Part shown: positions 1 to 8,835 of the stretch, piece after piece
How the letters are laid out: every line of letters begins with the position of its first letter
Numbering within the stretch: position 1 is the stretch's first letter
Source: Parapontixanthobacter sp963736595
GTDB taxonomy: Bacteria; Pseudomonadota; Alphaproteobacteria; Sphingomonadales; Sphingomonadaceae
NCBI GenBank assembly: GCA_963736595.1
Contig: CAVTPG010000004.1
Span: 1-64,000 of the forward strand
DNA: 64,000 nucleotides
Direction of reading: 5' to 3'
Made by a program: the position numbers and the translations under genes
The notes under the pieces: generated by a model
The model's input: the letters and a program-made list of their open reading frames with translations, nothing else
What the model was told of the DNA's origin: nothing
Databases searched by the model: none

Positions 1-998
1 GTATTCGGCCAGCTTTTTGAAACCTTCGCAAATGGCGTCGGACAAATCGAGGTCCGGAATGATCGGATCACGCGAAAATAGTCCGCCATTGTAGCGCGGG
101 ATGTCAAGCTGGGTATTACCCTCATCGATAGCGCGAAACAGACCGAGGAAATTCTGCCAGACAGGTCGCGGGTTGTAAGGATCTGCATGTTCGAAAGCAT
201 GCAAAAGGCTATCGTCGGGCAGAAGACCATTGTCCTCGGCAAAGGCGATGAAGAGCACGCGATCGAGAATTGTCTGCGCTGCGCTGATGGCATTCAGCGG
301 TTCCAGTTCCACCTTGTCGGCGAGCACCGCTTCGATCAATTTCCCGCGTAGTTTTTTGTAAAGGAGATACAACGCCGTGGTGATATCGCGATCTTCGCGG
401 CGGCTTTGCGTTAGAATTTCCGAAGTTCTGCTGCCCAGCAAATTGTCGGCCGAGAGGAGCAGCAGCATCTTCTTGCCTAGCTCTGGATCGGCACCCTGAG
501 ACAGGTCGAACGTTTCGACAAATTGCCGCCCTTCGGCATAGCTGTAGAGGCGGATTTCCAGATAGTTGGAGACCAGCACCCATTTGGTGCCCACATTGTC
601 GGACGCGTATTCCCATGCTTGCTGCACAGGTGTTTTCGCGCGCCCCGGCATGATAGCGTCGAGATCGCGTGTGCGAGCGCCCTTGAGTTCGAATGGGGCG
701 ACGATGACCTTCTTATCCGGCGTGAACTGGCCGAGTGCCAAATCGACGCCGAACCGATCGAAGTCTTCGAAGCCACGGTCCATTCGCCAGTTTCGTTAAA
801 AGGCCGGTATCCCAGTAACGCACTGACAATGCGTTCCTTGAACTGATCTTCAATCTCGGTTTCTGACTGGGTCAGGATACTGCCGTCTTGTATCGTCGAA
901 GCCCATGCACGCAGTATGTCGAGCTTGCTTTGCTCAAGCGCGGGAGCGGCGGCAAGCTGGCGCTCAAGCGTTTTCCGATTAAAAAGGGCTTCGACCAT
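1..998 (-). pseudogene. Type IIG (Eco57I-like) restriction-modification enzyme, N-terminal part, frameshifted and cut by window edge
   Basis: The gene starts at an ATG at 998 with a weak AAGG upstream and runs left off the window. The first ~75 codons (MVEALFNRKTLERQL... to GYRPFNETGEW) are in one frame. Near 768-775 the coding moves to another frame and continues to base 1 with FEDFDRFGVDLALG, VAPFELKGAR, DAIMPGRAKTPVQQAWEYA and NYLEIRLYSY. The spaced Asp (GVDLALG) and ELK fit a PD-(D/E)XK nuclease site. The rest matches the N-terminal region of single-chain type IIG enzymes that fuse nuclease, methyltransferase and target recognition. The methyltransferase part would lie outside the window. 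One missing base would explain the shift, so it may be a real null or a read error. Confidence 0.72.
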
Positions 999-1183
999 CT
1001 TGCTGCCTTACGTCAATCCACGTCGACCTGGAAGTAGGTAGCATGGTATTCCATTATCTAATGAACGACTATACTATGATCATTTGCCGCTTTTCTTCGT
1101 CCGATCGTCCAGCTCAAAATTGCGTTTCACGTAAATTGGGTGGACGACGTGGACTGTCCACCCGCCCCGTCCACCCCGCGAAA

Positions 1184-1939
1184 TTAGGCCGCTACGCTGT
1201 ATTGATCGGCAATCTGCGCATGCAGAACATCGCAATAGCGTGCCAGCATTTTAGTCGCCGAGTGATCAGGTCGGCGGCGCAGGAAGCCCGCGATCAGCGC
1301 GATGGCACCGGGTGCGAAGCGCAGTCCGGACGCGCCCTGCGCGACCAACCAAGTAATCTTCGCGATGGCCAGCAGCAGAGTATCCAGTTCGACATGGTCG
1401 CGCAGTTCGGCCCACTCACCGCTGGTCTTCGGTTGCGATACGGACGGCTTTGCAGCCACCAGTTCGTCCGGCACGCCGATCCGCAGAAGCACCTGCGACA
1501 AATGCGACCAGGTCCGGCCCCCACCTTTTAACATAAGACCCAGATCCAAATGCGGACGCGGTCCGCGACGCCCTGGCTGATCTGTCAGCTGCTTCGGCAG
1601 TGTCAGGCCATGCTCCATGCCTGCCAGCACCAGCACCGGAATATCCGTCCCGAGGCCGCCGAATGTCAGAACCGGCACGCTATCACGCATACGCAAATGG
1701 TCGAACAACTCCGATACCACAGCCTGCTCGTCGCCATGCTGATGTTCAGTCCAGCTGGATACCGCGCCGGTAGTAACACGACCTTCTTCGTCGACGCCGA
1801 ATTCGAATGTTGCTGCCGCAATCACCCGCTTAACGGCTGTGGCGTGGTGCTTAGATTTACTATCGATGCTGCGATGCGCCTCATGGAGATGTTCGTCCCA
1901 TGCGAATTCGCAATCGGTGCTAAGGTATGTTTTAATCAT
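1184..1939 (-). CDS. Putative 3'-5' exonuclease, PolB-exonuclease-like (RNase H fold)
   Basis: A 251-residue soluble protein. The N-terminus has a strand followed by DCEF, fitting exonuclease motif I (Asp, Glu). The middle has TFGGLGTDIPVLVLAGM, which resembles the motif II region (a glycine loop followed by D-I/L-P-V-L) of predicted PolB-type exonucleases. The C-terminus has RYCDVLHAQ, which resembles a shortened motif III (C..DV..T). The family removes nucleotides from DNA or RNA 3' ends using two metal ions. It lies in the mobile block, in the same orientation as two unknown genes, a DnaQ-like exonuclease and the relaxase. The assignment rests on motif resemblance, so the exact subfamily is uncertain. 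Confidence 0.55.
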   Translation of the reverse strand: MIKTYLSTDCEFAWDEHLHEAHRSIDSKSKHHATAVKRVIAAATFEFGVDEEGRVTTGAVSSWTEHQHGDEQAVVSELFDHLRMRDSVPVLTFGGLGTDIPVLVLAGMEHGLTLPKQLTDQPGRRGPRPHLDLGLMLKGGGRTWSHLSQVLLRIGVPDELVAAKPSVSQPKTSGEWAELRDHVELDTLLLAIAKITWLVAQGASGLRFAPGAIALIAGFLRRRPDHSATKMLARYCDVLHAQIADQYSVAA

Positions 1940-2003
1940 ATTACTATTTTCCTTTCAGCCAGAATTGGCAAAAATACTTCCCACACTGCCTTCCTCTTTT
2001 TGT

Positions 2004-2594
2004 TCAGAACGGTATCGGCCGCTGCTCGTCCAGAATTCGCCACGCCCGAAATGCCGCGATGATCGCGTGCTGATCCGGGTCTGACCCTAGTGCGCATGCG
2101 GCCCAGGCAAGCCAGACGATCTGGGCGCGGTCCGCCACCAGCCTTGCCTGCGTTTCTATCGAGGCATTCGGAGTGGCGATCGGTATCGAGTAATCCTCAG
2201 CAAATGCTCGCAACACACGTTCCTTTATTGTCAGAAGCTGATGGCCTTGGCGCTGCGCACGCATCATCGACAGCGATGCCATCTGGTATCGCAGCCAGTG
2301 ATCATCGCGCCGGTGATTTTCTGATGTTTTTGAGCCCGGCTGCTGGACGGAAATTAAATGCGCAGTCGGATCCAGAAGCCCGAACAGATCGGCGAAAGGA
2401 TTGCCGCCCGCATTGCGTTCATAGACGCAGTGGTGCCTTTCAAATTCGACCTCGGTGCCAAATTTGAGGGTAACGGACAGCGCGCCCGCTGCGTAGATCG
2501 GCTGTCGCCCATCGGCCGATGGTGGGTGCCGGACATACGCATAGGCAACCACCTTTTCCGGATGCACATGTATGGGTCTGCGTGTAATCATCAT
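2004..2594 (-). CDS. Hypothetical protein of the mobile block
   Basis: About 196 residues if started at the ATG at 2594, which has GAAGGCAG just upstream. A longer reading starts at a TTG at 2612 inside a hairpin and is less likely. I recognise no family. The first half looks like beta-strands (KVVAYAYVRHPP, ALSVTLKFGTEVEFERH) and the second half is helical and Ala-rich (RAFAEDYSIPIATPN, LVADRAQIVWLAWAACALG). No signal peptide or membrane segment is evident. It lies 64 bases upstream of the PolB-like exonuclease and may be co-transcribed with it. Confidence 0.5.
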   Translation of the reverse strand: MMITRRPIHVHPEKVVAYAYVRHPPSADGRQPIYAAGALSVTLKFGTEVEFERHHCVYERNAGGNPFADLFGLLDPTAHLISVQQPGSKTSENHRRDDHWLRYQMASLSMMRAQRQGHQLLTIKERVLRAFAEDYSIPIATPNASIETQARLVADRAQIVWLAWAACALGSDPDQHAIIAAFRAWRILDEQRPIPF

Positions 2595-2611
2595 TTCTGC
2601 CTTCAAATACA

Positions 2612-2643
2612 AAGCGGGCGGTCATCCGAGGATGCCGCCCGCT
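2612..2643. terminator. GC-rich hairpin, possible terminator between two minus-strand genes
   Basis: GCGGGCGG and CCGCCCGC pair around a centre containing a second short inverted repeat (CATCC / GGATG). It sits between the stop of the 2736-3236 gene and the start of the 2004-2594 gene. On the minus strand it is followed by a T-rich TTTGTATTTG. It could end or attenuate transcription ahead of the next gene. Confidence 0.5.
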
Positions 2644-2735
2644 TTTGTTGTCGGTGTCGTGGTGTTCGATCTGGCTTGCTCAGCCGCCGGACCGTTGGAC
2701 TGCCGCTGACGCGGACAGGTCGAATGAAGCCATCT

Positions 2736-3236
2736 TCAGACTATTGTGGTTTCCCATCCGCCATCGCCGACAGGTTCGAAAGCCTTGAGTGCCACGGCAA
2801 GCCTTGCCTGACCGCGTTTCACAGCTTGTTCGATGCCGTCCGAAGTGGAGCATCTCGATCGCGCCATGACGTTGTGCCCATTCATGTAGAACAGACTGGC
2901 ACGGTCCTGCGAAACCAGCACCAGCGCCTTGTCGTCCTGCGGACTGGCAACATCGACCGGATGCAGTTCGACATTTCCTTTTGAGCGGTAGAACACAAGC
3001 AGATTGGACGGCGCGTTGCTGCCCGCGTCCTTCCAGATGCTCATGACCATATCGCATTTGTCCGCAGCGGCCTGGCAGGCCAGCGCAATGAACTGTCTGT
3101 CCGATACATTTTCGAAGGCGCCAAACAGGGTGGAGGCGGCTGCGTTGGGAGCGTTGCCTATCCCCATTTGCGTGCGCAATGTGCGCGTCAGCGCCTCGCG
3201 CGGGCTAATGCCCGCGACGGTATTTTTGATAGTCAT
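2736..3236 (-). CDS. Hypothetical protein of the mobile block
   Basis: 166 residues. The ATG at 3236 has AAGGAAATAC upstream, a good ribosome binding site. No family is recognised. The N-terminal half has mixed helices (SPREALTRTLRTQMG, SDRQFIALACQAAADKCDMV). The C-terminal half looks like beta-strands (NLLVFYRSKGNVELHPVDV, KALVLVSQDRASLFYMNG), ending with an Ala-rich helix. No signal peptide or transmembrane segment is evident. It stands between the DnaQ-like exonuclease and another unknown gene, flanked on both sides by GC-rich hairpins. Confidence 0.5.
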   Translation of the reverse strand: MTIKNTVAGISPREALTRTLRTQMGIGNAPNAAASTLFGAFENVSDRQFIALACQAAADKCDMVMSIWKDAGSNAPSNLLVFYRSKGNVELHPVDVASPQDDKALVLVSQDRASLFYMNGHNVMARSRCSTSDGIEQAVKRGQARLAVALKAFEPVGDGGWETTIV

Positions 3237-3327
3237 ATGTATTTCCTTTTTGCGGTGACGGCCGATTGGCCGGAGCAGCTTTTTTCCGTTCTGTCGGAAT
3301 GCCCAAACTCACCCTTCAACTCTGGAT

Positions 3328-3353
3328 GCGGGCGACCATTTCTGGCCGCCCGC
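3328..3353. terminator. GC-rich hairpin after the DnaQ-like exonuclease gene
   Basis: GCGGGCG (3328-3334) pairs with CGCCCGC (3347-3353) across a 12-base loop, just downstream of the minus-strand exonuclease stop at 3368. No clear T-run follows on the minus strand, so it may be an RNA-stabilising 3' hairpin rather than a factor-independent terminator. Its stem is nearly the same as that of the hairpin at 2612-2643. Confidence 0.4.
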
Positions 3354-3367
3354 CCTTCACTGTTCAC

Positions 3368-4261
3368 TTAGCGCTTGTATCGCGTTTCCCACGTCACCCG
3401 CTCGATGTGAGGCGGATCACGGAATGGCCGGAATGCGTGCGCATACCAGGCTTCCTCGGCCTTGCGATCGGCATCAGCCACTTCGGTCCACCAGACCTTG
3501 GCCTGGGCGCCCCATCGCCAGCCTCGCTCCTTCACGACGTTTTTGAAATCGTAAGGCAGACCGCGTGCTTCGAGTCGCCAGGTGGGCAGCTTTGCGCGGT
3601 CCATACATTCGGCGAGCACCGAGCCCCCGGTGGGCGTTTCGACATCCAGCAAATTTACGAGGCTGATCACATCGGACATCGCGCGGTGCTTTACCGGATT
3701 GAACAGTCCGCTCTGCATGAGCAGGTGATCCTGCTTGCGGCCATCGAAGCCCCATCCGGCCCAGTCCGCATCATTCATGGTGCAGACCCAAGGCTTGTCT
3801 TTCAACTCCGGCATTAGTCGTTCAACGAACGGCCTGTCGAAAAATGCATTATGGCTAAAGATGGCCTCGACTTCGTTCAGTCGCTTGGCGATGTGGCTGG
3901 TATTAATGGTTTGGCCTGCCAGCATTTCATCGATCAGGCCGGTCAGCTGTGTGATTTCCGGCGACAGCGGGAAGCCCGGCGATTGCCGCGCTTCGCCCGC
4001 CGATGGCACCAGCATGATCCGCCCCATCGCATCGACTTTTGCGAATGCAACGGCAATTTCGATAACCTTGTCGCGGTCAGGGTCGAGACCAGTCGTTTCC
4101 GTGTCGAGCACGGCGATCGTTCGGATAGGTTCGACGGGATCAACCAGTTTGGGCCATCGGTCGAAGGGCCGGACACGCCAGAGCGATATGCACTGGTCGT
4201 CTTCGCCGCTCGTCAGTCTCCCAACGGCTGAGCCGCCGGTATCTTCGGTAATTGTATTCAT
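3368..4261 (-). CDS. DnaQ-like DEDDh 3'-5' exonuclease (DNA polymerase III epsilon-like)
   Basis: 297 residues. Motif I is VLDTETTGLD at about residues 51-60. Motif II is HNAFFDRPFVE. Motif III is VKHRAMSDVISL, with the His and Asp of the DEDDh type. Such enzymes trim DNA 3' ends with two metal ions. The N-terminal ~45 residues and the long C-terminal part (GWRWGAQAKVWWTEV onward) lie outside the nuclease core. WGA.AKVWW resembles small C-terminal segments found after some phage and plasmid DnaQ-like proteins, but I cannot name it. It lies 150 bases downstream of the relaxase stop in the same orientation, suggesting a mobile-element function rather than the chromosomal replicase subunit. Confidence 0.85.
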   Translation of the reverse strand: MNTITEDTGGSAVGRLTSGEDDQCISLWRVRPFDRWPKLVDPVEPIRTIAVLDTETTGLDPDRDKVIEIAVAFAKVDAMGRIMLVPSAGEARQSPGFPLSPEITQLTGLIDEMLAGQTINTSHIAKRLNEVEAIFSHNAFFDRPFVERLMPELKDKPWVCTMNDADWAGWGFDGRKQDHLLMQSGLFNPVKHRAMSDVISLVNLLDVETPTGGSVLAECMDRAKLPTWRLEARGLPYDFKNVVKERGWRWGAQAKVWWTEVADADRKAEEAWYAHAFRPFRDPPHIERVTWETRYKR

Positions 4262-4411
4262 TATTCACCTCTTGGGTGACGTCGGCGACGGAACCATTTT
4301 CCATCACTTTCCAACGTCACTGCAAGGCGTCAGCCACTGGTGCTATCTTCTTCGCCCTCAACACGCCGGAAGCGTTGATTTTCCCAATGTGGATCCATGC
4401 GAGGACCTTCG

Positions 4412-7400
4412 TCAGTAGCCGATCCCCTGTGCGCGAGCCTGCATCTGTGCTTGGCGCTGACGATGAATGGCGGCGTCGTGTTCGATCGCTTTTCGATCGT
4501 CCTGCGGAAGCTCGATCGGCCAGCGCTGCTGTTGCGAATTGGCCATGGCGGCAAGGCTCGCACGCTCCGGCAAGTTCTCGCTGCGCGCTGCATGCCATTT
4601 GCGATAGAGCTTTTTGGTCTCGCGCTTCTGGTCATCGCGTATTCGCGTCATCAAAAGATGCAGCAGACCTGTCCCGCGCCATTCTTCGACGCGCCTGCGC
4701 TGCTCGTCATCCGGCAAACGCGCGATGATCTTATCATCTTTGGCCATATCCTGTTCGCGCACGTATCGCGCCAACACTGGCACCATAAGCCGTTCGTCCT
4801 CACGCTGCCGTTCGAGGCGTTCCGCCATCGCGGCCTGCACGACCGGCTGGAGCATTGCACCGTCCGACAGGCCGTGCTTTGCAAATACCGGCGTGAGCGG
4901 AACGACCATGCCCCGATGCGCTTCCTCGACAGCGAAACGCTTGCCAGACAGCAGTTCGACAATACTCTGCGGATCCCAATCTTGCGGTTCATCGGACAAG
5001 CGGGAGGTTGTCCTTGTGTCACCTAGTGCAGCAGCATGGTCAATTAACGGCATTCCTGCCTGTTCCGTGCGGCCCCGCTTACCTGATACTGGCGGGGCGT
5101 TATCGCCATTCATTCGGGCCTTAACCTTCGCTAGGTCTGCATCATTCGACTGGTTGGCCTTCTGCTCGAAACCCACCGGATCAGCCTTATTGCTAACGCC
5201 TTCACGCGGAGCAGACCCTTCAGCCGTTCGGCCTACGGACGAGCCATCTTTCATCTGGCTGGATGCAGGCACCATAGTGATCGGCCGGTTCGCCTGTGCG
5301 GGTGCTGGCGTTGACGCAACTTTCAAAGTGTTCCGGGCAACGGCTCTCCCAAGCTGACCTGTCTGCGGACCATCCGACGCGGATCTGGCAGGCGCTGAAA
5401 CTGTCCGCCCGACAACTGCCGCGCGAATATTCCTGAGCAGCTCAAGCTCCTCTGTATATGACCGGGACGAAAGTTTCGGACTGGTGCGAATATCTCTCGC
5501 TTGGCGCGTTATGGCAACCAAGGTAGTAATAGAATTCTGATCGAGTTTTCTTGGCGGGGTCACACTGGGCAGACCGTAAGCGGCGCGTGCAAGCCCGGCC
5601 AGAGATACGCTGGCCTGCCGTGCAATATGTCGGACCGAAGCTTGTCTCGCGATACCTTTCGCAGATTCGATGACTTTCCCGAATTGACGGTTCACGCTGC
5701 TGTCAATTGCTTTCGGCTGCCTCGCCTTCAGCACTACGGTCGCCCGTTTCCGGATAAGGTCAAGTTGCCCCATCGTCGCAATGCGCAATGAAAATGCTTC
5801 CCTCTCGGAGGAGCACAACGATCCAGCGGACTGCAGGATAGATTGTATTTTCGGAATAATTGCGCGCTGGACAACCTGGGCGGGATCGCCTTGTTGGAAT
5901 TGGCGCAGTTCTCCAGCCTGTCTTGCGACGAGCTTTACCGCCTCACGCGACGGTGCTGAGGTAAGGCGGAGCTGAACTCCCCGGTCACGCCGCGGTTTTT
6001 TAGTCAGTCCCGAAATGGCTTCGCGGGCAGTTTGGTCGATTTGTTGAGGCTTGTCGGCGTCAGCCTGCGCTGCGTTTCGTGCCTTTGTCATCACGCTATT
6101 AAGCGTCACGCGTCGCCTAGTGGCGGAAACTGTAAGGCCTTTTGCGGACCGCATTTTTTCTGCACTATCCCGGATAATTCGAAGCTGTTCGCCGGCATCG
6201 GATAAGACATGCCGCGCCGCCGCACTGGACTCCATAGCTGCCCACCTGACAGCAGTATCGCGCACATGCGTCACTGAGCCTTTCAGCATCTGCACTCCGA
6301 CGCTTCTGCGAGCACGCGCAACCGATTCCTTTGCCAATTCGACAAGCCGTTCCTGTATCGCGACCTTCTTCGAGAGATACTGTGCCTCTACCGAATATTC
6401 GTTCGCTTCAACCCGCGCATTGTTGCGCTCGACGGCACCGACCGGTTCACCTTTGTCATGCAACGCCATCCGTTCGGGTCCAACATGTTCGGTGGTAACC
6501 GCGTCGATGCCGCGGCGCTGATAGGACTGGTGTGTATAGCGTTCTTCGAACCCGGCGCGGCGGCATTCGATGTTGATGATGGCGGCGATTTCGGCTCGCA
6601 TGCGAAGCAGCCCCTCAGGCGTGAAACGTTCGGTCAGCTTCTCCTCGGTAAATGCCCATTCATGATCGCCAATACGTTCCGCAGGGCGCATGGAAGCTGC
6701 GAAATGCGGATGAAAATTACGTTGCGAGCCTTTCGCGTCCGGGATGTGATTGGCGCCCATCCAGCCAAGCCCATACCGGCCGAAAACCTGGTCACCAATT
6801 GCCTGCGTAACTCGGCGGCGCTGTTCAGCATTGAAGAAATACGGCAGGGCAACTGTCAAGCGGAACTGGACTTTGGAATTTGCGCGGTAGCCTTCCTCGA
6901 TTGGCTCAAGCGCATGCCAGAATGCAGTGCACTCCTGGACTGTATAACCGATGTTCGACATTGGTGCCGCCATCTGGATTTCCGGATCTTCCAGCCCATC
7001 TTCGCGGAAGATATATTTGACATGATCGGCTGCCAGACCGGATCGGTATCCTTTCGATTTCTGACCGAGGTAGCGCATTCTGACGAATACGGCGACACGA
7101 CCCCGACCATCGCGAAGGGCAGCTTTGTATTTGCGAATACCCAAGCGCAGCTTGGTCGGATTGAGTGATTTTTCGCCTTTTCGTTTTTGGCGCGACGGTG
7201 CTTTTTCGACCTTCACATGAAAGATGCGGCCCCATGCGCTGCCGCCAGGCTGAAGCCCCAGTTCGCGAAGTATCTGTCGCTTCTGCCGACTGTATTCGCG
7301 CTCGTCCTTTGTTTCTTTTACCGAACGCAAACGCGCTGATCGATCGCGGGCTTTCTCAGCGCTTCTTTCGTCAGACAGCAGGCGCCGCGCGGTGCGGCCA

Positions 7401-7441
7401 TCCTTCATGATCGCATTGATACGGCCCGCGGTTGCAGGCAT
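4412..7441 (-). CDS. MobA/MobL-type relaxase
   Basis: 1009 residues from the ATG at 7441, chosen because GAGGGA lies six bases upstream; an in-frame GTG at 7471 would add ten residues. Relaxases nick one strand at oriT through a tyrosine and pilot it into the recipient. Support is in the N-terminal third: DHVKYIFREDGLEDPE, the metal-binding block RNFHPHFAAS (about residues 241-250) and HQSYQRRGIDAVTTEHVGPE (about 310-330), all typical of the MobA/MobL nickase domain. The remaining ~650 residues are Arg/Ala/Gln-rich and helical, with no helicase or primase motif seen. There is no adjacent mating-pair or coupling gene, so the element would be mobilized by others. Confidence 0.85.
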   Translation of the reverse strand: MPATAGRINAIMKDGRTARRLLSDERSAEKARDRSARLRSVKETKDEREYSRQKRQILRELGLQPGGSAWGRIFHVKVEKAPSRQKRKGEKSLNPTKLRLGIRKYKAALRDGRGRVAVFVRMRYLGQKSKGYRSGLAADHVKYIFREDGLEDPEIQMAAPMSNIGYTVQECTAFWHALEPIEEGYRANSKVQFRLTVALPYFFNAEQRRRVTQAIGDQVFGRYGLGWMGANHIPDAKGSQRNFHPHFAASMRPAERIGDHEWAFTEEKLTERFTPEGLLRMRAEIAAIINIECRRAGFEERYTHQSYQRRGIDAVTTEHVGPERMALHDKGEPVGAVERNNARVEANEYSVEAQYLSKKVAIQERLVELAKESVARARRSVGVQMLKGSVTHVRDTAVRWAAMESSAAARHVLSDAGEQLRIIRDSAEKMRSAKGLTVSATRRRVTLNSVMTKARNAAQADADKPQQIDQTAREAISGLTKKPRRDRGVQLRLTSAPSREAVKLVARQAGELRQFQQGDPAQVVQRAIIPKIQSILQSAGSLCSSEREAFSLRIATMGQLDLIRKRATVVLKARQPKAIDSSVNRQFGKVIESAKGIARQASVRHIARQASVSLAGLARAAYGLPSVTPPRKLDQNSITTLVAITRQARDIRTSPKLSSRSYTEELELLRNIRAAVVGRTVSAPARSASDGPQTGQLGRAVARNTLKVASTPAPAQANRPITMVPASSQMKDGSSVGRTAEGSAPREGVSNKADPVGFEQKANQSNDADLAKVKARMNGDNAPPVSGKRGRTEQAGMPLIDHAAALGDTRTTSRLSDEPQDWDPQSIVELLSGKRFAVEEAHRGMVVPLTPVFAKHGLSDGAMLQPVVQAAMAERLERQREDERLMVPVLARYVREQDMAKDDKIIARLPDDEQRRRVEEWRGTGLLHLLMTRIRDDQKRETKKLYRKWHAARSENLPERASLAAMANSQQQRWPIELPQDDRKAIEHDAAIHRQRQAQMQARAQGIGY

Positions 7442-7470
7442 CGCTTTTCCCTCGTATTCCAATCTGACCA

Positions 7471-7560
7471 CGCGAAGTGCCCTTGCCTAAAACAGGGGGT
7501 GGGGACTTCAAGCGGGGAGCGGGTGTTGACCATGCAAAGCAAGGGTCAACGTTTCTTGCG
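7471..7560. other. Candidate origin of transfer (oriT)
   Basis: This short gene-free stretch directly upstream of the relaxase holds CGAAGTGCCCTTGCC (7473-7487), which resembles the nick region of RSF1010/Ti-type origins (TAAGTGCGCCCT) but lacks two bases. It also holds an inverted repeat, GTTGACC (7525-7531) and GGTCAAC (7544-7550). A nick site beside an inverted repeat next to the relaxase gene is the usual oriT layout. This is inference from resemblance only. Confidence 0.4.
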
Positions 7561-7805
7561 CGTACCCACCCACTGAACCTTACGTCCTGTTGGTTTTTGA
7601 CGTTCGCATTGTTGGGGAGGATCGCTGTAATATCTCCGCAGTTTAATAGTTATTTCTTTGAGAGCCTGTCATTTGAAATGCCAGATTTGCATAGGGGCGC
7701 GGGCACGTCAGAAGTTGGGCCGAGAGCGGACAGGCGACCTTCGACTCACTTGCGGTCATTCCCTTGCTCTCCACATCCTGCTAATACCGGACCGCGGAGA
7801 TTGCC
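7561..7805. other. Gene-free gap between relaxase and hydrolase
   Basis: About 330 bases separate the divergent relaxase (start 7441) and hydrolase (start 7806). Apart from the candidate oriT in the first part, I see only open frames with unconvincing translations. A promoter for the hydrolase must lie here but I cannot assign -35 and -10 boxes with confidence. Confidence 0.4.
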
Positions 7806-8711
7806 TTGCTAAAGTTTCTTTCAGTTCTGACCGTTTGTGCGACGGTGTTGTTTGCGACGCCCGTTCGAGCCGAAATCTTAGAACGAGCCGACCGCAGTCA
7901 AATCACATATCATCTACTTGACCGTGCAGATGAGGGCAAACAAGGTATTCTCCTGATGCTTCATGGGTCGGGCTGCGAGCCGGTTATAGAGCGGGAATGG
8001 CTGACATCCGAACCCGCAGTTCTCGCTCCGGGCCGAGCTGTTTTAGCAGTCGAAAAATATGGGGTAGGTGAAGACGAGAGTGATGGCAGCGGTTTAGACG
8101 ATGGATGCTCTCTCGCCTATTGGCGCGGAAGCACACTTCAACAGCGTGTTCTCGATGCCATTCAGGTTATCGCCCATTTGCGCAACGAAGATTGGTGGAA
8201 TGGCGAATTGATTATCCAAGGCGGTTCTGAAGGCGGTGCGGTGGCTGCGATGCTTGCGCCGCTTATTCCGGAAACCCGCTCAGTCATCATCATTTCATCC
8301 GGTATCGGAGTGCCAGTCTCTGAGCTAATCCAAGGCGCTGTTCCGCCTCATATCGCCGCGCAGATCCCCAGTATACTTGCTGAAGCTGCCGCAAACCCCA
8401 CGCCAGTTAGGCGTTTTGGCGGTGCTAGTTATCGGTGGTGGGCGGATGCCGCTAATCTCGTTCCCGCCAGATTACTGCTTCAGACTAATGTGCCGATTTT
8501 ACTCGTCCATGGAACACGAGACCAATTCGCCCCAGTTTCAACTGCAAGGGCCACGCAGGAAATGTTCGTAGAGAAAGATAAGACCAATCTTACCTATCGC
8601 GAATTTGAAGGGTACGATCACTTTATGAACGACGAAGCGGGCGTAGACCACAGCGTAGAAGTTCTGCGCTTCATGGCCGGTTGGCTTAGCGAGGCTTTGC
8701 AAGCAGACTGA
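7806..8711 (+). CDS. Secreted alpha/beta hydrolase
   Basis: 301 residues. A signal peptide spans residues 1-22 (FLSVLTVCATVLFATPVRA). The alpha/beta-hydrolase features are an oxyanion-hole loop (LMLHGSGCE), a nucleophile elbow (GGSEGG), a late Asp (HGTRDQF) and a late His (GYDHFMND). The substrate cannot be told; an ester or peptide bond in the periplasm or outside the cell is likely. It lies 124 bases before the M16 peptidase in the same direction, so the pair may be exported cargo of the mobile block. Confidence 0.8.
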   Translation: MLKFLSVLTVCATVLFATPVRAEILERADRSQITYHLLDRADEGKQGILLMLHGSGCEPVIEREWLTSEPAVLAPGRAVLAVEKYGVGEDESDGSGLDDGCSLAYWRGSTLQQRVLDAIQVIAHLRNEDWWNGELIIQGGSEGGAVAAMLAPLIPETRSVIIISSGIGVPVSELIQGAVPPHIAAQIPSILAEAAANPTPVRRFGGASYRWWADAANLVPARLLLQTNVPILLVHGTRDQFAPVSTARATQEMFVEKDKTNLTYREFEGYDHFMNDEAGVDHSVEVLRFMAGWLSEALQAD

Positions 8712-8835
8712 CTGCTTCCGACCCCAAATTCAGCTATTCCTACAACCACGTCTCGATCTTCCCAAAACGGCTGCTTTTAAACTGCCAAATAGACAGCTAA
8801 TTATCTATTTTAACATTGCGATACCCGAAAGTTTT

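Noticed and set aside
7477..7812. 111-codon open frame in the relaxase-hydrolase gap
   Set aside because: Low-quality translation, no ribosome binding site, and it runs into the hydrolase start; the region is more likely regulatory or oriT.
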